From Gemmatimonadota bacterium (GTDB lineage: Bacteria > Gemmatimonadota > Gemmatimonadetes > Gemmatimonadales > Gemmatimonadaceae), in the NCBI GenBank assembly GCA_023249305.1, contig JAHFCU010000013.1, positions 1-50,545 on the forward strand: a stretch of 50,545 bases of DNA. The letters run 5' to 3'. A program made the position numbers and the translations under genes. How positions within the stretch are numbered: the stretch's first letter is position 1; each line of letters begins with the position of its first letter. A model generated the notes under the pieces. It saw only the letters and a program-made list of their open reading frames with translations. It had not been told where the DNA came from and did not search any database. Of the stretch, positions 1 through 9,590 are shown in pieces.

Positions 1-1586
1 ACGGCAACGCGCGTCGGCTCCTTGAGCTTCTTCAGATAGTCAATGGTCGCGTCGCCGGCGTACAGCTTCGACGCCGGCGGTGAAAACATCCAGTACTGCT
101 TCTCGACGGTCAATAGGTCCGTGGCGACGATGAGCGGCAGCGCGAAGGCCGCGTGCTTCGCAGAGACCACGCCGCGCGCCAGCGCGATCAGGACACCCGC
201 GGCGAGCGCGACGAAGGCGAATGAGCGCCACGCGCCCAGCGTCACGCTGGCAGCGTTCGACTCGACCATGTCAATGAGACTCGCGTCGATCACGAGGCCC
301 TTTGCCAGACCGGCAAAAGCGCCGGCTGATGCCAGCAGCGCCACCGCGGCGGCGCCGACGATCCACCCGACGGTGTACCTCGTCGAGCTCTTTCCATCGA
401 GCACGCGTTCCGCGCCGAGCGCCGCGAGCATCGCGATGGCGAAGGCGCAGACGAACATCATGGTGCTCGGAGCGCGGAAGAACTTGGTGCCGGGCACGAT
501 GGCGTAGACGAGCTGGAAGAACGGCGTCGAACCGCCGAGCGCCCAGAGCAGCGCGACGACGCCGGCGCCGAGCCAGAACCGGCGGAAGGCGCGGCGCGCC
601 TCGCCCCCTGCCCCGAACGCGAGCGGCGCGAGCAGCAGCACGACGGCACCCAGATACTCGCTGTGCAAGTGAATGCCGTTGCGGCCCCAGTACTTGTCGA
701 GAATGCCGGAGAACTGCGGCAGGTAGACGTTGATCAGTTCTTCAATCGGCCACGAGTACGACGCAGCATGCGCATAGTCGAGGCCATCGGCACGTGGCGA
801 CCATGGTGTGTATTCGCTGAGCGGCAGGTACTGGATGGTGCCGATCGCAAGGCCAAGCACGACGGCGCCGAGCGTGAGCCCGAGGCGCTTGACCGCCGTC
901 GCGCGGTCGAGTCCGGGCGTCGAGAACGCGAGCATCAGCGCCCACGCGCCAGCCACCAGCAGATGGTACTGCAGGAGCTGCGGATGCGGTGAGAGCACGG
1001 CGAGGCCGATGACGATAGCCAGTGTTCCCCAGGCCCAGCGGCGCGCGTCGCGGATGCCCTTCGTGATGAGAATCAGAGAGAGAGGCAGCAACGCGCTGAC
1101 GAACAACTTGCCGTCGTGGCCGGGTGAGGCGTATGCGGCAATCGGTCCCCCCAATTGGTACGCGAGCGCGCCGACGAGTGACGGCGCGACGCCCAGTCCG
1201 TAGACGCGCAGGAAGAGGAACGTGCCGAAGCCGGCGAGCCAGAGGTGACTGATGAAGCCCCACGTCATGCCGGCGTCGGTGCCCAGCAGCAGGCGAAGCC
1301 AAAACGTCGGATAGAAAATGTCGCCGTGCATCGCGGCGACGAATGGCAGGCCGCCGAAGAGATAGGGATTCCACTGCGGGATCGAACCCGTCGCGCGCCA
1401 CTGCTGCACGGCGAAGTCGCGAAATGCGAACCCAGCAATGTACTGGTCGCTCATCGGGTTCACGAGGAACTGTCCTCCGAGCGCGGGATACCCGAGCGCC
1501 AGCGCAGCCACGCCGCAGGCGAGTGCCGCCCACAGCAGGGCGACGCGTGGCGACAGGTCTGTGGAACCGGGGTCGGAGTTCGTCAT
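1..1586 (-). CDS. YfhO-like multi-pass membrane protein (3' end outside window)
   Basis: The reading frame opens at an ATG at 1586 and stays open to base 3, giving 528 codons with the C-terminus cut by the window edge. The ATG overlaps the stop of the upstream gene (ATGA, 1583-1586). The product is rich in hydrophobic helices from about residue 15. A typical YfhO-family stretch (ALGGSTPFFQLVYAIVPGTK) sits about residue 350, followed by an FRAP motif before the next helix. YfhO-type proteins are predicted membrane glycosyltransferases or glycan-modifying proteins; the exact substrate is unknown. Its place behind two glycosyltransferases and a flippase-like protein suggests decoration of a cell-surface glycan. 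Family call fairly sure, function inferred. Confidence 0.75.
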   Translation of the reverse strand, partial: MTNSDPGSTDLSPRVALLWAALACGVAALALGYPALGGQFLVNPMSDQYIAGFAFRDFAVQQWRATGSIPQWNPYLFGGLPFVAAMHGDIFYPTFWLRLLLGTDAGMTWGFISHLWLAGFGTFLFLRVYGLGVAPSLVGALAYQLGGPIAAYASPGHDGKLFVSALLPLSLILITKGIRDARRWAWGTLAIVIGLAVLSPHPQLLQYHLLVAGAWALMLAFSTPGLDRATAVKRLGLTLGAVVLGLAIGTIQYLPLSEYTPWSPRADGLDYAHAASYSWPIEELINVYLPQFSGILDKYWGRNGIHLHSEYLGAVVLLLAPLAFGAGGEARRAFRRFWLGAGVVALLWALGGSTPFFQLVYAIVPGTKFFRAPSTMMFVCAFAIAMLAALGAERVLDGKSSTRYTVGWIVGAAAVALLASAGAFAGLAKGLVIDASLIDMVESNAASVTLGAWRSFAFVALAAGVLIALARGVVSAKHAAFALPLIVATDLLTVEKQYWMFSPPASKLYAGDATIDYLKKLKEPTRVA

Positions 1587-2512
1587 CTCTTGTCGGCAGA
1601 AGGAGCAACGCGGTGCTTCGGCTGGAGAAGCAGCAGGAGCACGCCCGGGATGATTTCTAGAATGGTGAGCCACACGCGTGACGCGGCGACGAGCAGGCCT
1701 GCCACGGCCCCCACCGCCAAGCCGGTGCGCTGCAGCGCCTCGGCCATGGCGACCTCGCGCACGCCAATGCCGCCTGGAGCGAAGACCGCAATGAAACCTA
1801 GCAAATAGGGCCCGATGAAGATGGCCGTCCAGCCGCCGAGGGAACCGTTCATGCTGCCGGCGGTGATGCCCGCTGCGAAGTACTGAAACGCAACGCCGTA
1901 AAACGCCCAAGCGAGCGTCGTGCCGGCCACCGCCCACCAGATGGCACGCCGCGGAAGGTGTGGCAATGCGAACTCTCGGCCAGCCATCCGATTCACCATG
2001 CGCACCGCCGTCGGCAGCAGTTGCGGCGCGCCGAGAAGTCCAACGCCGACCGCGACGATCGCGAGCGCGGCGGGAAGCGGAACGTCCATTGCGCGCGCAC
2101 CGGCAATGAAGAAGACCGCAAAACCCGTGACGAGGTTTACGAGCTGAACCACGAGCGACGAACCTATGGCGGCGACCGGCGAGACGCCCTGCTCCTGCGC
2201 CAACGTGCCCATCGCGGCAATCGCCCACACTTTGCCCGGGACGTACTTGCCAAGGTTGCTCACGAACCAGATGCGCGTGGCGCTGGAGAAATCGAGCCGC
2301 TCGCCCCAGGCGACGACGACCTGCCGCCAGGTCTGGATCAGCACGACGTACGCCACGAAGACGAGGAACGACGAGAGAAGCAGTGCGCCCCAGTCGGGCG
2401 CGACTTGCTGGAATACGTGTTCGTAGTCGCTCCAGTGGACGTACACATACCAGCTGACGAAGCCGAGCAGAGCTGCCTGGAGCGCGGCACGCATCGCACG
2501 GCGGGCGGTCAT
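1583..2512 (-). CDS. Lysylphosphatidylglycerol synthase TM-domain (UPF0104-like) membrane protein
   Basis: A 309-residue integral membrane protein with about eight predicted helices and an early SWYVYVHWSDYEHVF segment. A GIGVREVAMAEAL motif near residue 250 is characteristic of the LPG_synthase_TM/AglD flippase-like family. There is no C-terminal aminoacyl-transferase domain, so it is not a full MprF. Stand-alone members often sit beside glycosyltransferases and are thought to act in lipid-linked glycan handling. The ATG at 2512 overlaps the stop of the upstream GT4 gene, and its own stop overlaps the next start, so it is translationally coupled on both sides. The transport role is inference. 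Confidence 0.75.
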   Translation of the reverse strand: MTARRAMRAALQAALLGFVSWYVYVHWSDYEHVFQQVAPDWGALLLSSFLVFVAYVVLIQTWRQVVVAWGERLDFSSATRIWFVSNLGKYVPGKVWAIAAMGTLAQEQGVSPVAAIGSSLVVQLVNLVTGFAVFFIAGARAMDVPLPAALAIVAVGVGLLGAPQLLPTAVRMVNRMAGREFALPHLPRRAIWWAVAGTTLAWAFYGVAFQYFAAGITAGSMNGSLGGWTAIFIGPYLLGFIAVFAPGGIGVREVAMAEALQRTGLAVGAVAGLLVAASRVWLTILEIIPGVLLLLLQPKHRVAPSADKR

Positions 2513-3675
2513 GCATTCCTCAGGGCGGCGTCGTAGGCGGCACGGTAGCGCGCCCCGACGGCTGCGGGAGAGAACGTGGCGAGGGCGCGTTCGCGCGCGG
2601 CCGCACCATACGTGCGCGACTTGTGCGGGCGATCAACGGCGTCATCAATGGCGTGGGCGAGCGCGGCTACGTCGCCCGCTGGCACGAGCCAACCGGTGCG
2701 CCCGTCAATGACAACGTCGGCGAGACCGCCGCTCGCGTACGCGATGGACGGCGTCTCGCAGAGCGCGGCCTCGACGCCGACGAGTCCGAGGCCTTCGTCG
2801 GTGGACGGAATCACCAGCGCGGCGCTACGCGAATAGAGCGCGGGCAGTTCGGTCTGCGGGAGGTGGCCGAACCATGTGATGCGGTCTTCAATGCCCAGGT
2901 CGCGCGCTCGTCGAGACAGCAATTCGCGGTCGGGGCCGTCACCGACGATGTCGAGCGTCCATGCGCGACGGGCGCGGGCCATCGCCTGCAGCAAGTCGTC
3001 GAGTCCCTTCTGTGCGTTGAGTCGGCCGACGAAGAGCATGCGATCGTCGCGGCGGGCGGTGTCATCCGACGGAACGAAGAGCGCCGTGGCGGCGGGCATG
3101 GGTGCCGTTTCCACCGTCCGACCATCGAGCGCCTCGCGCGCCAATCGGGCGAGCCAGCCCGACACGGCGTAGAGCGCGGTCGCTTGACCGGCGACGCGCC
3201 GGAACAGCGCGCGGGCGATCGCGCCGCCGGCAAGCCGCACATCCGAGCCGTGCAAGGTGACGAGCATCGGTACGCGCTGACCGCCGGCCATCAGCGCCGA
3301 CGGGAACCACCAGTGTGCGTGCATTACGTGCGGCTTGAACGCCGCGAGCGTGGCGTGCACCGCGCGCCGTCCGCGAACGAGCATCAGCGCAAGGGCGAGC
3401 TTGCCGCGCGGGGAACCGCTCACCTGCTCCGCCATCGTGCCCGCGTACGCGAGTGTCTCCCACGCGCGCGGTGCGTAGCGGTAGCGCTGCACGGCAACGC
3501 CCGCGATAACGTCAGTAGGCGCGAGGCCCGTCGCGGACGGCGCGAGCACCAGCACCTCGACGCCCTGCGACTGCACGGCCTGCGCCAGCGCCAGCACGAA
3601 CGCGCCCGCAGCATCGCCCGCATGCCGGGGAAAGGCATGCGTGACGAAGAGGACGCGCAACGGAGGCTGGATCAC
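2509..3675 (-). CDS. Glycosyltransferase family 4 (GT-B fold)
   Basis: A 388-residue two-domain GT-B glycosyltransferase. The N-terminal Rossmann domain starts with RVLFVTHAFPRHAGD and includes HAHWWFPSAL. The C-terminal nucleotide-sugar domain has FVGRLNAQKGLDDLL and the retaining-GT4 EX7E element in STDEGLGLVGVEAAL, followed by SGGLADVV. It probably transfers a sugar from an NDP- or GDP-sugar to a membrane-associated glycan at the cytoplasmic face; donor and acceptor cannot be read from sequence. The start is a GTG at 3675 overlapping the GT2 stop (GTGA). It belongs to the four-gene surface-glycan tail of the kds-lpt-rpoN operon. Confidence 0.82.
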   Translation of the reverse strand: MIQPPLRVLFVTHAFPRHAGDAAGAFVLALAQAVQSQGVEVLVLAPSATGLAPTDVIAGVAVQRYRYAPRAWETLAYAGTMAEQVSGSPRGKLALALMLVRGRRAVHATLAAFKPHVMHAHWWFPSALMAGGQRVPMLVTLHGSDVRLAGGAIARALFRRVAGQATALYAVSGWLARLAREALDGRTVETAPMPAATALFVPSDDTARRDDRMLFVGRLNAQKGLDDLLQAMARARRAWTLDIVGDGPDRELLSRRARDLGIEDRITWFGHLPQTELPALYSRSAALVIPSTDEGLGLVGVEAALCETPSIAYASGGLADVVIDGRTGWLVPAGDVAALAHAIDDAVDRPHKSRTYGAAARERALATFSPAAVGARYRAAYDAALRNA

Positions 3676-4664
3676 TCCGCCGGCGGTTGCGCGCCTTCGT
3701 CAATGCGACGGCGCAGTTCGCGCAGTTCGGCGCGCTGCACCGCAATCTGCTCACCGAGAAGGCCCGTTGCGAAAAAGATGCCGCCGAGGATCAGGCAGGT
3801 CTGAATGACAGTCCAGACCGATCGCACGCCGACGTTCTCAGTAAACAGCAAGTAGAGCGCGATGAGGCCGGCCACGAAACCGGCCGCGAAGAGCAGCGCG
3901 CCGAGCATGCCGAACAGGAGCAGCGGCTTCTGGCCGAACCGCAGTTCAAACCAGACGGACAGCATGTCGAGCACGCCAATCGGGATGCGTCCTATGCCGA
4001 ACTTCGACTTGCCGGCATGCCGCGGGTACAGCGGCACCGGGATCTCGCTCACCGTGAACCCCTGCTGGGCGGCGAGGACGATCATGTAGCGGTGCCAATC
4101 CGGGCGAGACGGCTGCAGGTCCATAATCTCGCGGCGGTACGCCTTCACGTTGTTCAGGTCCTTCACGCGCACGTCGAAGAGTGCACGGCTGAGCCAATTG
4201 TAGATGCGTGAGACGAACGCCTTCTCGTACTTCCCCATCTTATAGCCGGTCACCATGTCGCTCTCGTTCGCGAGAATCGGGGCGACGAGCCGTGGAATGT
4301 CCTCGGGCTTGAACTGCAAGTCGGCGGGAAAGAAGACGAGGATGTCACTCCGCGCCTGCAGGTATCCCGTGCGCAGAGCGTCGGCGATGCCGCGGCGCGC
4401 GCGATGCCGCGCGTAGCGCAAGAACGGGTGGGTGGCGCGCAGCTTCTGCAACAAGTCCCACGACCCGTCGGCGGAGCCGTCGTCCACCACGATGACCTCA
4501 TACCGCTCGGGCCGGTCACGGAATGTCTGCGCGCACAGCTCGAGGAAGAGCGGCAGGTTTTCCGCTTCGTCCTTGGCTGGAACCAACACCGAAACATCTA
4601 CCGGGTGTGAGGAAACGGGCACGGCGTGCTCACGGAAGAGGGGAAGCGGCGCGAAGCCGCGCAT
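3672..4664 (-). CDS. Family 2 glycosyltransferase, polyprenyl-phosphate hexosyltransferase type (DPM1/GtrB-like)
   Basis: 330 residues. The GT-A domain starts VSVLVPAKDEAEN (about 25-37), with a donor-binding VIVVDDGSADGS (58-69) and a DXD-like ADLQFKPEDIP (114-124). Two hydrophobic segments lie near the C-terminus (about 243-270 and 282-303), ending in a charged tail. This layout matches enzymes that move a sugar from an NDP donor onto polyprenyl phosphate, making the lipid-linked donor used by membrane glycosyltransferases such as the YfhO-like protein downstream. It begins 33 bases after rpoN. The first 20 residues are not conserved-looking, so a later start is possible. Confidence 0.83.
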   Translation of the reverse strand: MRGFAPLPLFREHAVPVSSHPVDVSVLVPAKDEAENLPLFLELCAQTFRDRPERYEVIVVDDGSADGSWDLLQKLRATHPFLRYARHRARRGIADALRTGYLQARSDILVFFPADLQFKPEDIPRLVAPILANESDMVTGYKMGKYEKAFVSRIYNWLSRALFDVRVKDLNNVKAYRREIMDLQPSRPDWHRYMIVLAAQQGFTVSEIPVPLYPRHAGKSKFGIGRIPIGVLDMLSVWFELRFGQKPLLLFGMLGALLFAAGFVAGLIALYLLFTENVGVRSVWTVIQTCLILGGIFFATGLLGEQIAVQRAELRELRRRIDEGAQPPAE

Positions 4665-4697
4665 GAAGCCGAAGTGCGATGCGGCTCCTGGGCATGA

Positions 4698-6212
4698 CTA
4701 GACCCGCTTGCGCATGCGCGCCGAAAGGACGTGCAACTGGTCGCGGTACTTGGCGACGGTGCGCCGGGCGATGCGAATGCCCTCGCGTTCGAGAATCTCG
4801 ACAATCGCCTGGTCGGTGAGCGGCTCCTTCGAGTCTTCGTCCTGCACCAGCCGGTCGATCTTGTCGCGGATACCGCGGGCCGACACGTCTTCACCGCCGG
4901 CCGTGGCGATGCCCGACGAAAAGAAGAACTTCAGGGGCAGCACGCCGCGCGGTGTCTGTACGTACTTGTCGCTCGTCACGCGGCTCACGGTGGACTCGTG
5001 CATGCCGATCACGTCGGCCACCTCGCGGAGCGTGAGCGGCCGAAGGTGCTGCACGCCCTTTTCGAAGAAGTCGCGCTGCCGGTCCACAATGAAGTGCATC
5101 ACCTTGAGCATCGTGTGCCGCCGCTGCTCGATGGCCTGAATCAGCCACTGCGCGGCGTTGAGCTTGCTGGCGATAAATTCCTTGTGCTCGGGCGTGAACT
5201 TCTTGCGGTCGCGCGCGATCTCCTGGTAGATGCGGCTGAGGCGCAGGCGCGGAATGTTGGTGTCGTTGAGGAAGACGAGGTACTGGCCGTCCACCTTCTC
5301 CACCACGAGGTCCGGCATCACGTAGTTGTCCAGGCTCGCGCTCTTTGCGAGTCCGGGCTTGGGATTCAGCTTGGCGATCAGGTCGGCGGCCTCCTGCACC
5401 TCGGCGGCCGTCGTGCCGGTACGTCTGGCAATCTCCACCCAGCGGTGGGCGATCAGCTCATCGAAGTGCTCGGCGAGAATGCGCCGCGAGAGCGTCGCGT
5501 CGGCGGCCGACTCGCGCAATTGCAACTGCAGGCACTCGCGCAAGTCACGTGCGCCCACACCCGGCGGCTCGAGCCCGTGGATGACGGCGAGCATCGCGTC
5601 CGCCTCGGCCATCGTGAAGTACGGCAACGCGTCGGTATCCCGCCCGGCCGATTCCGCGCTGCGCTCGACCTCGGCGTTGATGCCGCGAAGGATCTCGTCG
5701 AGGTCGCAGGCGAGGTAGCCGTCGTCGCTGATGTTACCGATGAACTCCTCGGCGAGCACGAGTTGCCGCGGCGTCAGGTCGAGCAGCGCGAGCTGATCAC
5801 GCAGGTCGCCGTCGAGTCCACTGCGTGATACGCCGACGGGTTCGATGTACTCCCGCTCCTCGTGCTCCTCACGCGGTCCACCGGAGACATCGAATCCGTC
5901 GAGGAGGATCTCCTCCCAGTCGGTCTCTTGCTCGCGCGGATCAGTTTCCGGCGCCGGCGTGACGGCTTCGAGCGACACCTCCAACGCGGCGCTCTCCGCA
6001 GGCGTCTCCTCCTCGGCTTCATCGGCTGATCCAGTCTCATCGTCGTCCTCGTCCTCGACCAGCTCGAGGAACGGATTGACGAGCAGCTCCTGCTTCAGGT
6101 GCTGCTGCAGGTCGAGCAGGGGCATCGTGAGCATGTCCATCGCCTGGTACAGGCGAGGATTGATCTTCATCTCCTGCCCCAACCGGACGGACTGGCTCAG
6201 CCCCGCCTTCAT
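4698..6212 (-). CDS. rpoN: RNA polymerase sigma-54 factor
   Basis: 504 residues. Region I is the Gln/Leu-rich start ([20 protein letters not shown]). Region II is a strongly acidic linker (about 52-130). Region III holds the core-binding domain and a helix-turn-helix ([18 protein letters not shown]). The RpoN box [10 protein letters not shown] is at 482-491, one residue away from the usual [10 protein letters not shown]. Sigma-54 directs RNA polymerase to -24/-12 promoters and needs AAA+ activators. The rpoN-after-lptB order is the same as in many proteobacteria. The ATG overlaps the lptB stop (6209-6212), so it is cotranscribed with LPS transport genes. Confidence 0.96.
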   Translation of the reverse strand: MKAGLSQSVRLGQEMKINPRLYQAMDMLTMPLLDLQQHLKQELLVNPFLELVEDEDDDETGSADEAEEETPAESAALEVSLEAVTPAPETDPREQETDWEEILLDGFDVSGGPREEHEEREYIEPVGVSRSGLDGDLRDQLALLDLTPRQLVLAEEFIGNISDDGYLACDLDEILRGINAEVERSAESAGRDTDALPYFTMAEADAMLAVIHGLEPPGVGARDLRECLQLQLRESAADATLSRRILAEHFDELIAHRWVEIARRTGTTAAEVQEAADLIAKLNPKPGLAKSASLDNYVMPDLVVEKVDGQYLVFLNDTNIPRLRLSRIYQEIARDRKKFTPEHKEFIASKLNAAQWLIQAIEQRRHTMLKVMHFIVDRQRDFFEKGVQHLRPLTLREVADVIGMHESTVSRVTSDKYVQTPRGVLPLKFFFSSGIATAGGEDVSARGIRDKIDRLVQDEDSKEPLTDQAIVEILEREGIRIARRTVAKYRDQLHVLSARMRKRV

Positions 6213-7546
6213 GGCGACGAGACCTCGGAGCCGGGGTCCGGCGGCGCGATTGATTCGGCCGGAACGTCGACCGCGCCGTGCTCGCGCTGAAAGCGTTCGC
6301 GCAAGCGCGCGGTCATGGTGGGGCCGAGGTAGACGCGCGACACCGTGTCGTCGAACACGAGCTCGCGCACCGTCCCCGAGACCTTGACCTGTCCGTCGAA
6401 CATGATGTACGCGCGGTCCACGATGTCGAGCGTCTGCTCGACGTTGTGATCCGAGATCAGCACCCCGATGCCGCGATGGCGCAGGCTGGCGACGATTACC
6501 TGGATGTCGTGCACCGCAATCGGATCAACGCCGGCAAACGGCTCGTCGAGCATCATGAACTTCGGCTGCGTCACGAGCGCGCGCGTGATCTCGAGGCGCC
6601 GGCGCTCGCCGCCGGAGAGCTGGAACGCCTTGCTCTGTCGCAGGTGCTTGAGTCCGAGCTCATCGAGCAGGGCTTCGAGCCGCGCGGCGCGATCGGCTTT
6701 CGAGAGGTCGAGTTCCTCGAGAATCGCGAGGATGTTCTCCTCGACCGTCAGCTTGCGGAAGATAGACGGTTCCTGCGAGAGGTAGCCGATGCCCATCCGC
6801 GCGCGCAGGTACATGGGCATCTGCGTGATGTCCACACCATCCAGCAGGATGCGGCCGGCCGCCGGCGGAATGAGGCCGGTGATCATGTAGAAGCTCGTCG
6901 TCTTCCCCGCCCCGTTCGGGCCAAGCAACCCGACGATCTCCCCTTGCTGCAGTTCCAGCGCCACGTTGTTGACCACGTTGCGGCGCCGGTACGTCTTGAC
7001 CAGCCCCTCCGCGCGCAGCACACTGCGGCCGGCGACGCGCGGCAGCGTGACCGCTGAAACGCGCGGCGCGGCATGCTCACCGGTTTGCCGCAGGGCGTCC
7101 GTGAAGTCGTCTCGACCGTCGCGCACCGTGGCCCAGAGTGCCGGCGCCATGTTGATGCGGCAGTCGGGATCGTCCAGGTCGCCGGCGGTGAGCGATCCGT
7201 TGTTCACCAGGCGCGGCAGGGCTACGGTGGCAAGGTGCGTGCGCACCTCGTCCAGACTCAGGCGCCCGGCCTCGCGGTCCACGTCGCGGCCTTCGGCGCG
7301 CAGCGCGGCGAGATAGTCGTCGCGATAATGCACGGCGACGTCGTTGAACGTCGCGCCTCCCGACTCGTCCGCGACGCCGATGAGCGCGATGAGCGCGAGC
7401 GATACAGAGCGGTCGCCGCCGGCGAGTCGGTCAGCGATGCCCTGCACCGCGACGCGAGTGTCGGGCGCATCCGCCGCGGCCTTTGATGTCGCGTCAGCGG
7501 CACGGGCGTCGAACCCGTCGGTGGAATCAGCGGGAGGCGTGGTCAC
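6209..7546 (-). CDS. lptB: LPS export ABC transporter ATPase LptB with ~170-residue N-terminal extension
   Basis: 445 residues; a usual LptB is about 240. The ABC domain spans about 175-415, with Walker A GPNGAGKT (209-216), signature LSGGERRR, Walker [10 protein letters not shown] and switch SDHN. The C-terminal VSRVYLGP matches LptB. LptB hydrolyses ATP to drive LPS extraction with LptFG. Residues 1-170 are extra: a polar Ala/Asp-rich start, then about 45-140 predicted helical with alternating hydrophobics ([30 protein letters not shown]), which looks like a small winged-helix domain. The GTG start overlaps the lptA stop (GTGA, 7543-7546) and no ATG/GTG/TTG lies near the ABC boundary, so the extension is probably translated. 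Confidence 0.92.
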   Translation of the reverse strand: MTTPPADSTDGFDARAADATSKAAADAPDTRVAVQGIADRLAGGDRSVSLALIALIGVADESGGATFNDVAVHYRDDYLAALRAEGRDVDREAGRLSLDEVRTHLATVALPRLVNNGSLTAGDLDDPDCRINMAPALWATVRDGRDDFTDALRQTGEHAAPRVSAVTLPRVAGRSVLRAEGLVKTYRRRNVVNNVALELQQGEIVGLLGPNGAGKTTSFYMITGLIPPAAGRILLDGVDITQMPMYLRARMGIGYLSQEPSIFRKLTVEENILAILEELDLSKADRAARLEALLDELGLKHLRQSKAFQLSGGERRRLEITRALVTQPKFMMLDEPFAGVDPIAVHDIQVIVASLRHRGIGVLISDHNVEQTLDIVDRAYIMFDGQVKVSGTVRELVFDDTVSRVYLGPTMTARLRERFQREHGAVDVPAESIAPPDPGSEVSSP

Positions 7547-8970
7547 GGCTTCTTTGCTGGAGTGGATGCGGGCGTCGTCGTCCCCTTTGGCGGAGGCGCC
7601 TTGCCCCCTGGCGCGGCGGGTTTCACCGCGGCGCCCTTCGCGTCGGTCTTTGCCTTGCCCGCGGTGGAGTCGGGCTTGAGCGAATCAATGGGCTCGCGCT
7701 CGAGATACACACCCGTCGCCTTCTCATGCACGGCGACGCTGCTGACCGCGCGATCGGCACCGAAATTCACGGTGACGCTTCGACCCTTCACATAGTTGAG
7801 GTTCGGTCCGGCCTTCGGGCCCTGCGACGAGGCGACCTGATAGAATGACGACGCGTTCCCCGACGCGAGGATCTTCTTGATGACAGGCTTCACCGCGGAG
7901 TCTGCCGCCGCACGGGAACTGTCGAACGAGGCGACGATCGTGTCGCCGCGCAGCCAGTCCTCCTCCGCGGACACGAACTTCGTGCTGTCAGTGCGGCTCT
8001 TGGCGAACGCGGAACGTAGGGCGCGCAGCTCGCGCAGCACCTGTCCCGGCATGTCCACGTCAATCGAGTCGGCCACGATATCGCGGTCGGTGGCGCGGGC
8101 GCGGGCTCGTGAACGTCCCCACGCATAGGCGCGCGACAGTTTCTGCCCAGCGAGTCGCATGTCAATCGTGTCTGAAACCAGCGTGACGTCCTCGCTCGTC
8201 CCCTTCGCGCTGTCCGCCGAGAGCACCCGCTCCAGGCGACGCTGACGCGACCAGAGGTCAATCTGCTTTCCGACGAGCGTGAACTTCGACTCCCCGCGGC
8301 CTTCGATGCGCGGCCGGCCGTTCAGCCGCGACCACTCGCGCCCGGCGTCCATCGTCGCGCTGTCGGAGGTGGCGATGAGATCCGGGCGCGTAATCACGAC
8401 CGAGCCGCCGGCGTACACGAGCGAGTCGGCCATGTCGGTTACCTGATCGGCAATGACGTCCACCGTGTCGGTGTCGCCGCCGCCGGCGTCGGCCGGGCTG
8501 AGTCTCGTCACCGGGCGTCCCGTCGCGACCAGTCGCGATTCGGCGCGCATTCCCGGCGCGGCACGGTAATACTCCGCGCGCGGCCCTCGCATCACGGTGC
8601 CTTTCTCAGTGACGGCGACCACGTTGCCTTCGGCGAGGACGCGCTCCTCAAGTTGGAAGTAGTTGATGCGATCCGCGTCGAGCCGGATGCGCTTCTCCTC
8701 GTAATGCGCGTGGCCGATGATGGTATACGCCTTGACGTCGCCGATCGCCTCGAGAGAATCACCGGCGAGCCGCTGGTCGGTGTTGGTGCACTTGCCGCGC
8801 ACGCCACGGCCGTACCAGCTGTTGTACTGGCCGCTCGGCAGCTTCATCGCGAGCGTCGTGGTGGAGTCGTAGTTGAAGAGCTCGAGATTGCATGAGCGCT
8901 CCCGCCCCGGCTGCTGAGCGGCCAGCAGCACGGGCGCGGCCAGCACGCCGGCAACGCGCCAAGCGTGCAT
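7543..8970 (-). CDS. lptA: LptA/OstA-like periplasmic LPS transport protein
   Basis: 475 residues. There is a short signal peptide (about 1-19, ending AAQQ) and then repeated beta-strand-rich OstA units, for example [27 protein letters not shown]-type strands around 75-105 and [22 protein letters not shown] further on. It is longer than classical LptA (about 180), closer to a multi-repeat OstA protein. The last 50 residues are a Lys/Ala/Pro/Thr-rich, low-complexity tail with no fold expected. LptA forms the periplasmic bridge carrying LPS from LptC to LptD. The ATG shares a base with the lptC stop (TGATG). It could also be called a stand-alone OstA-like protein. Confidence 0.8.
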   Translation of the reverse strand: MHAWRVAGVLAAPVLLAAQQPGRERSCNLELFNYDSTTTLAMKLPSGQYNSWYGRGVRGKCTNTDQRLAGDSLEAIGDVKAYTIIGHAHYEEKRIRLDADRINYFQLEERVLAEGNVVAVTEKGTVMRGPRAEYYRAAPGMRAESRLVATGRPVTRLSPADAGGGDTDTVDVIADQVTDMADSLVYAGGSVVITRPDLIATSDSATMDAGREWSRLNGRPRIEGRGESKFTLVGKQIDLWSRQRRLERVLSADSAKGTSEDVTLVSDTIDMRLAGQKLSRAYAWGRSRARARATDRDIVADSIDVDMPGQVLRELRALRSAFAKSRTDSTKFVSAEEDWLRGDTIVASFDSSRAAADSAVKPVIKKILASGNASSFYQVASSQGPKAGPNLNYVKGRSVTVNFGADRAVSSVAVHEKATGVYLEREPIDSLKPDSTAGKAKTDAKGAAVKPAAPGGKAPPPKGTTTPASTPAKKP

Positions 8971-9590
8971 CAGGACCCCGGCACCTTCACGCCCTTCGCT
9001 TTGGCGCGAGACGCACGAAGGACCCGCAGGTTGTTCATGTCCGGGTCGGAGATGAAACCGATGCCGCTTGCTTCGCGGCCTTCCTCCGTAAGCACGAACG
9101 CGCTGTCGGAGGAGATCTGGTTGACGCGCGAGTCGAACTTGATCTGCTCAGTGACGAGCCGCCGTCCATCCACCGAGGTGACGACGACGCTCCCGGTCGC
9201 CTCGAGCACATTGTCGCGCGTCAGGTAGCGTCCGTTGCGGGAGGTGAGCACCGCATCCTTGGTGCCCGACGAGTTGTAGAAGATGGCGCGAACGATGCGC
9301 ATGTCCATGCGCGTGTTGTCGTCGTAGAACAGCGCGGTGTCGCTGAAGACCTCCGCACGACGAAGACCGCCGTCCGTGACGAGCGTGCGAGAGCCGAACA
9401 CGACCTGGTCGGCGAGTGGATCAATGCCGCGGGCCGTCTCTCCTGTCTTGGGCGGTTGCGTCTTCTGGCAGGCGGCTGCCGCGACGACGGCGACCGCGAT
9501 CGCCGCACGGCATAAGCGCGGCGGGAGCGCACGGAGTGCGCGCCGCCCCTCCGAGCGCGGACTTCGGTTCTCTGCGCGAGGCCCCCTCAC
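8970..9590 (-). CDS. lptC: LPS export protein LptC, apparently a lipoprotein
   Basis: 206 residues from a GTG overlapping the kdsD stop (GTGA). Arg-rich residues 1-29 precede a hydrophobic stretch (30-40) ending AAAAC at Cys41, a lipobox-like site. The remainder is beta-rich, with ADQVVFGSRTLVTDGG and DNVLEATGSVVVTSVDGRRL, matching the LptC/OstA-like jellyroll. Classical LptC keeps an uncleaved transmembrane helix, so a lipid anchor would be an alternative way to stay at the inner membrane. It receives LPS from LptB2FG and hands it to LptA, the next gene. Family call good, lipoprotein call inferred. Confidence 0.82.
   Translation of the reverse strand: MRGPRAENRSPRSEGRRALRALPPRLCRAAIAVAVVAAAACQKTQPPKTGETARGIDPLADQVVFGSRTLVTDGGLRRAEVFSDTALFYDDNTRMDMRIVRAIFYNSSGTKDAVLTSRNGRYLTRDNVLEATGSVVVTSVDGRRLVTEQIKFDSRVNQISSDSAFVLTEEGREASGIGFISDPDMNNLRVLRASRAKAKGVKVPGS

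Noticed and set aside
742-1608. A 288-codon minus frame near the left end
   Set aside because: Arg-rich and without hydrophobic helices. The frame from 1586 through base 3 encodes a coherent membrane protein and has the ATGA junction.
2623-3804. A 393-codon plus-strand frame
   Set aside because: Antisense to the GT4 gene, which has clear GT-B motifs; the antisense product is Arg/His/Glu-rich with no fold signal.
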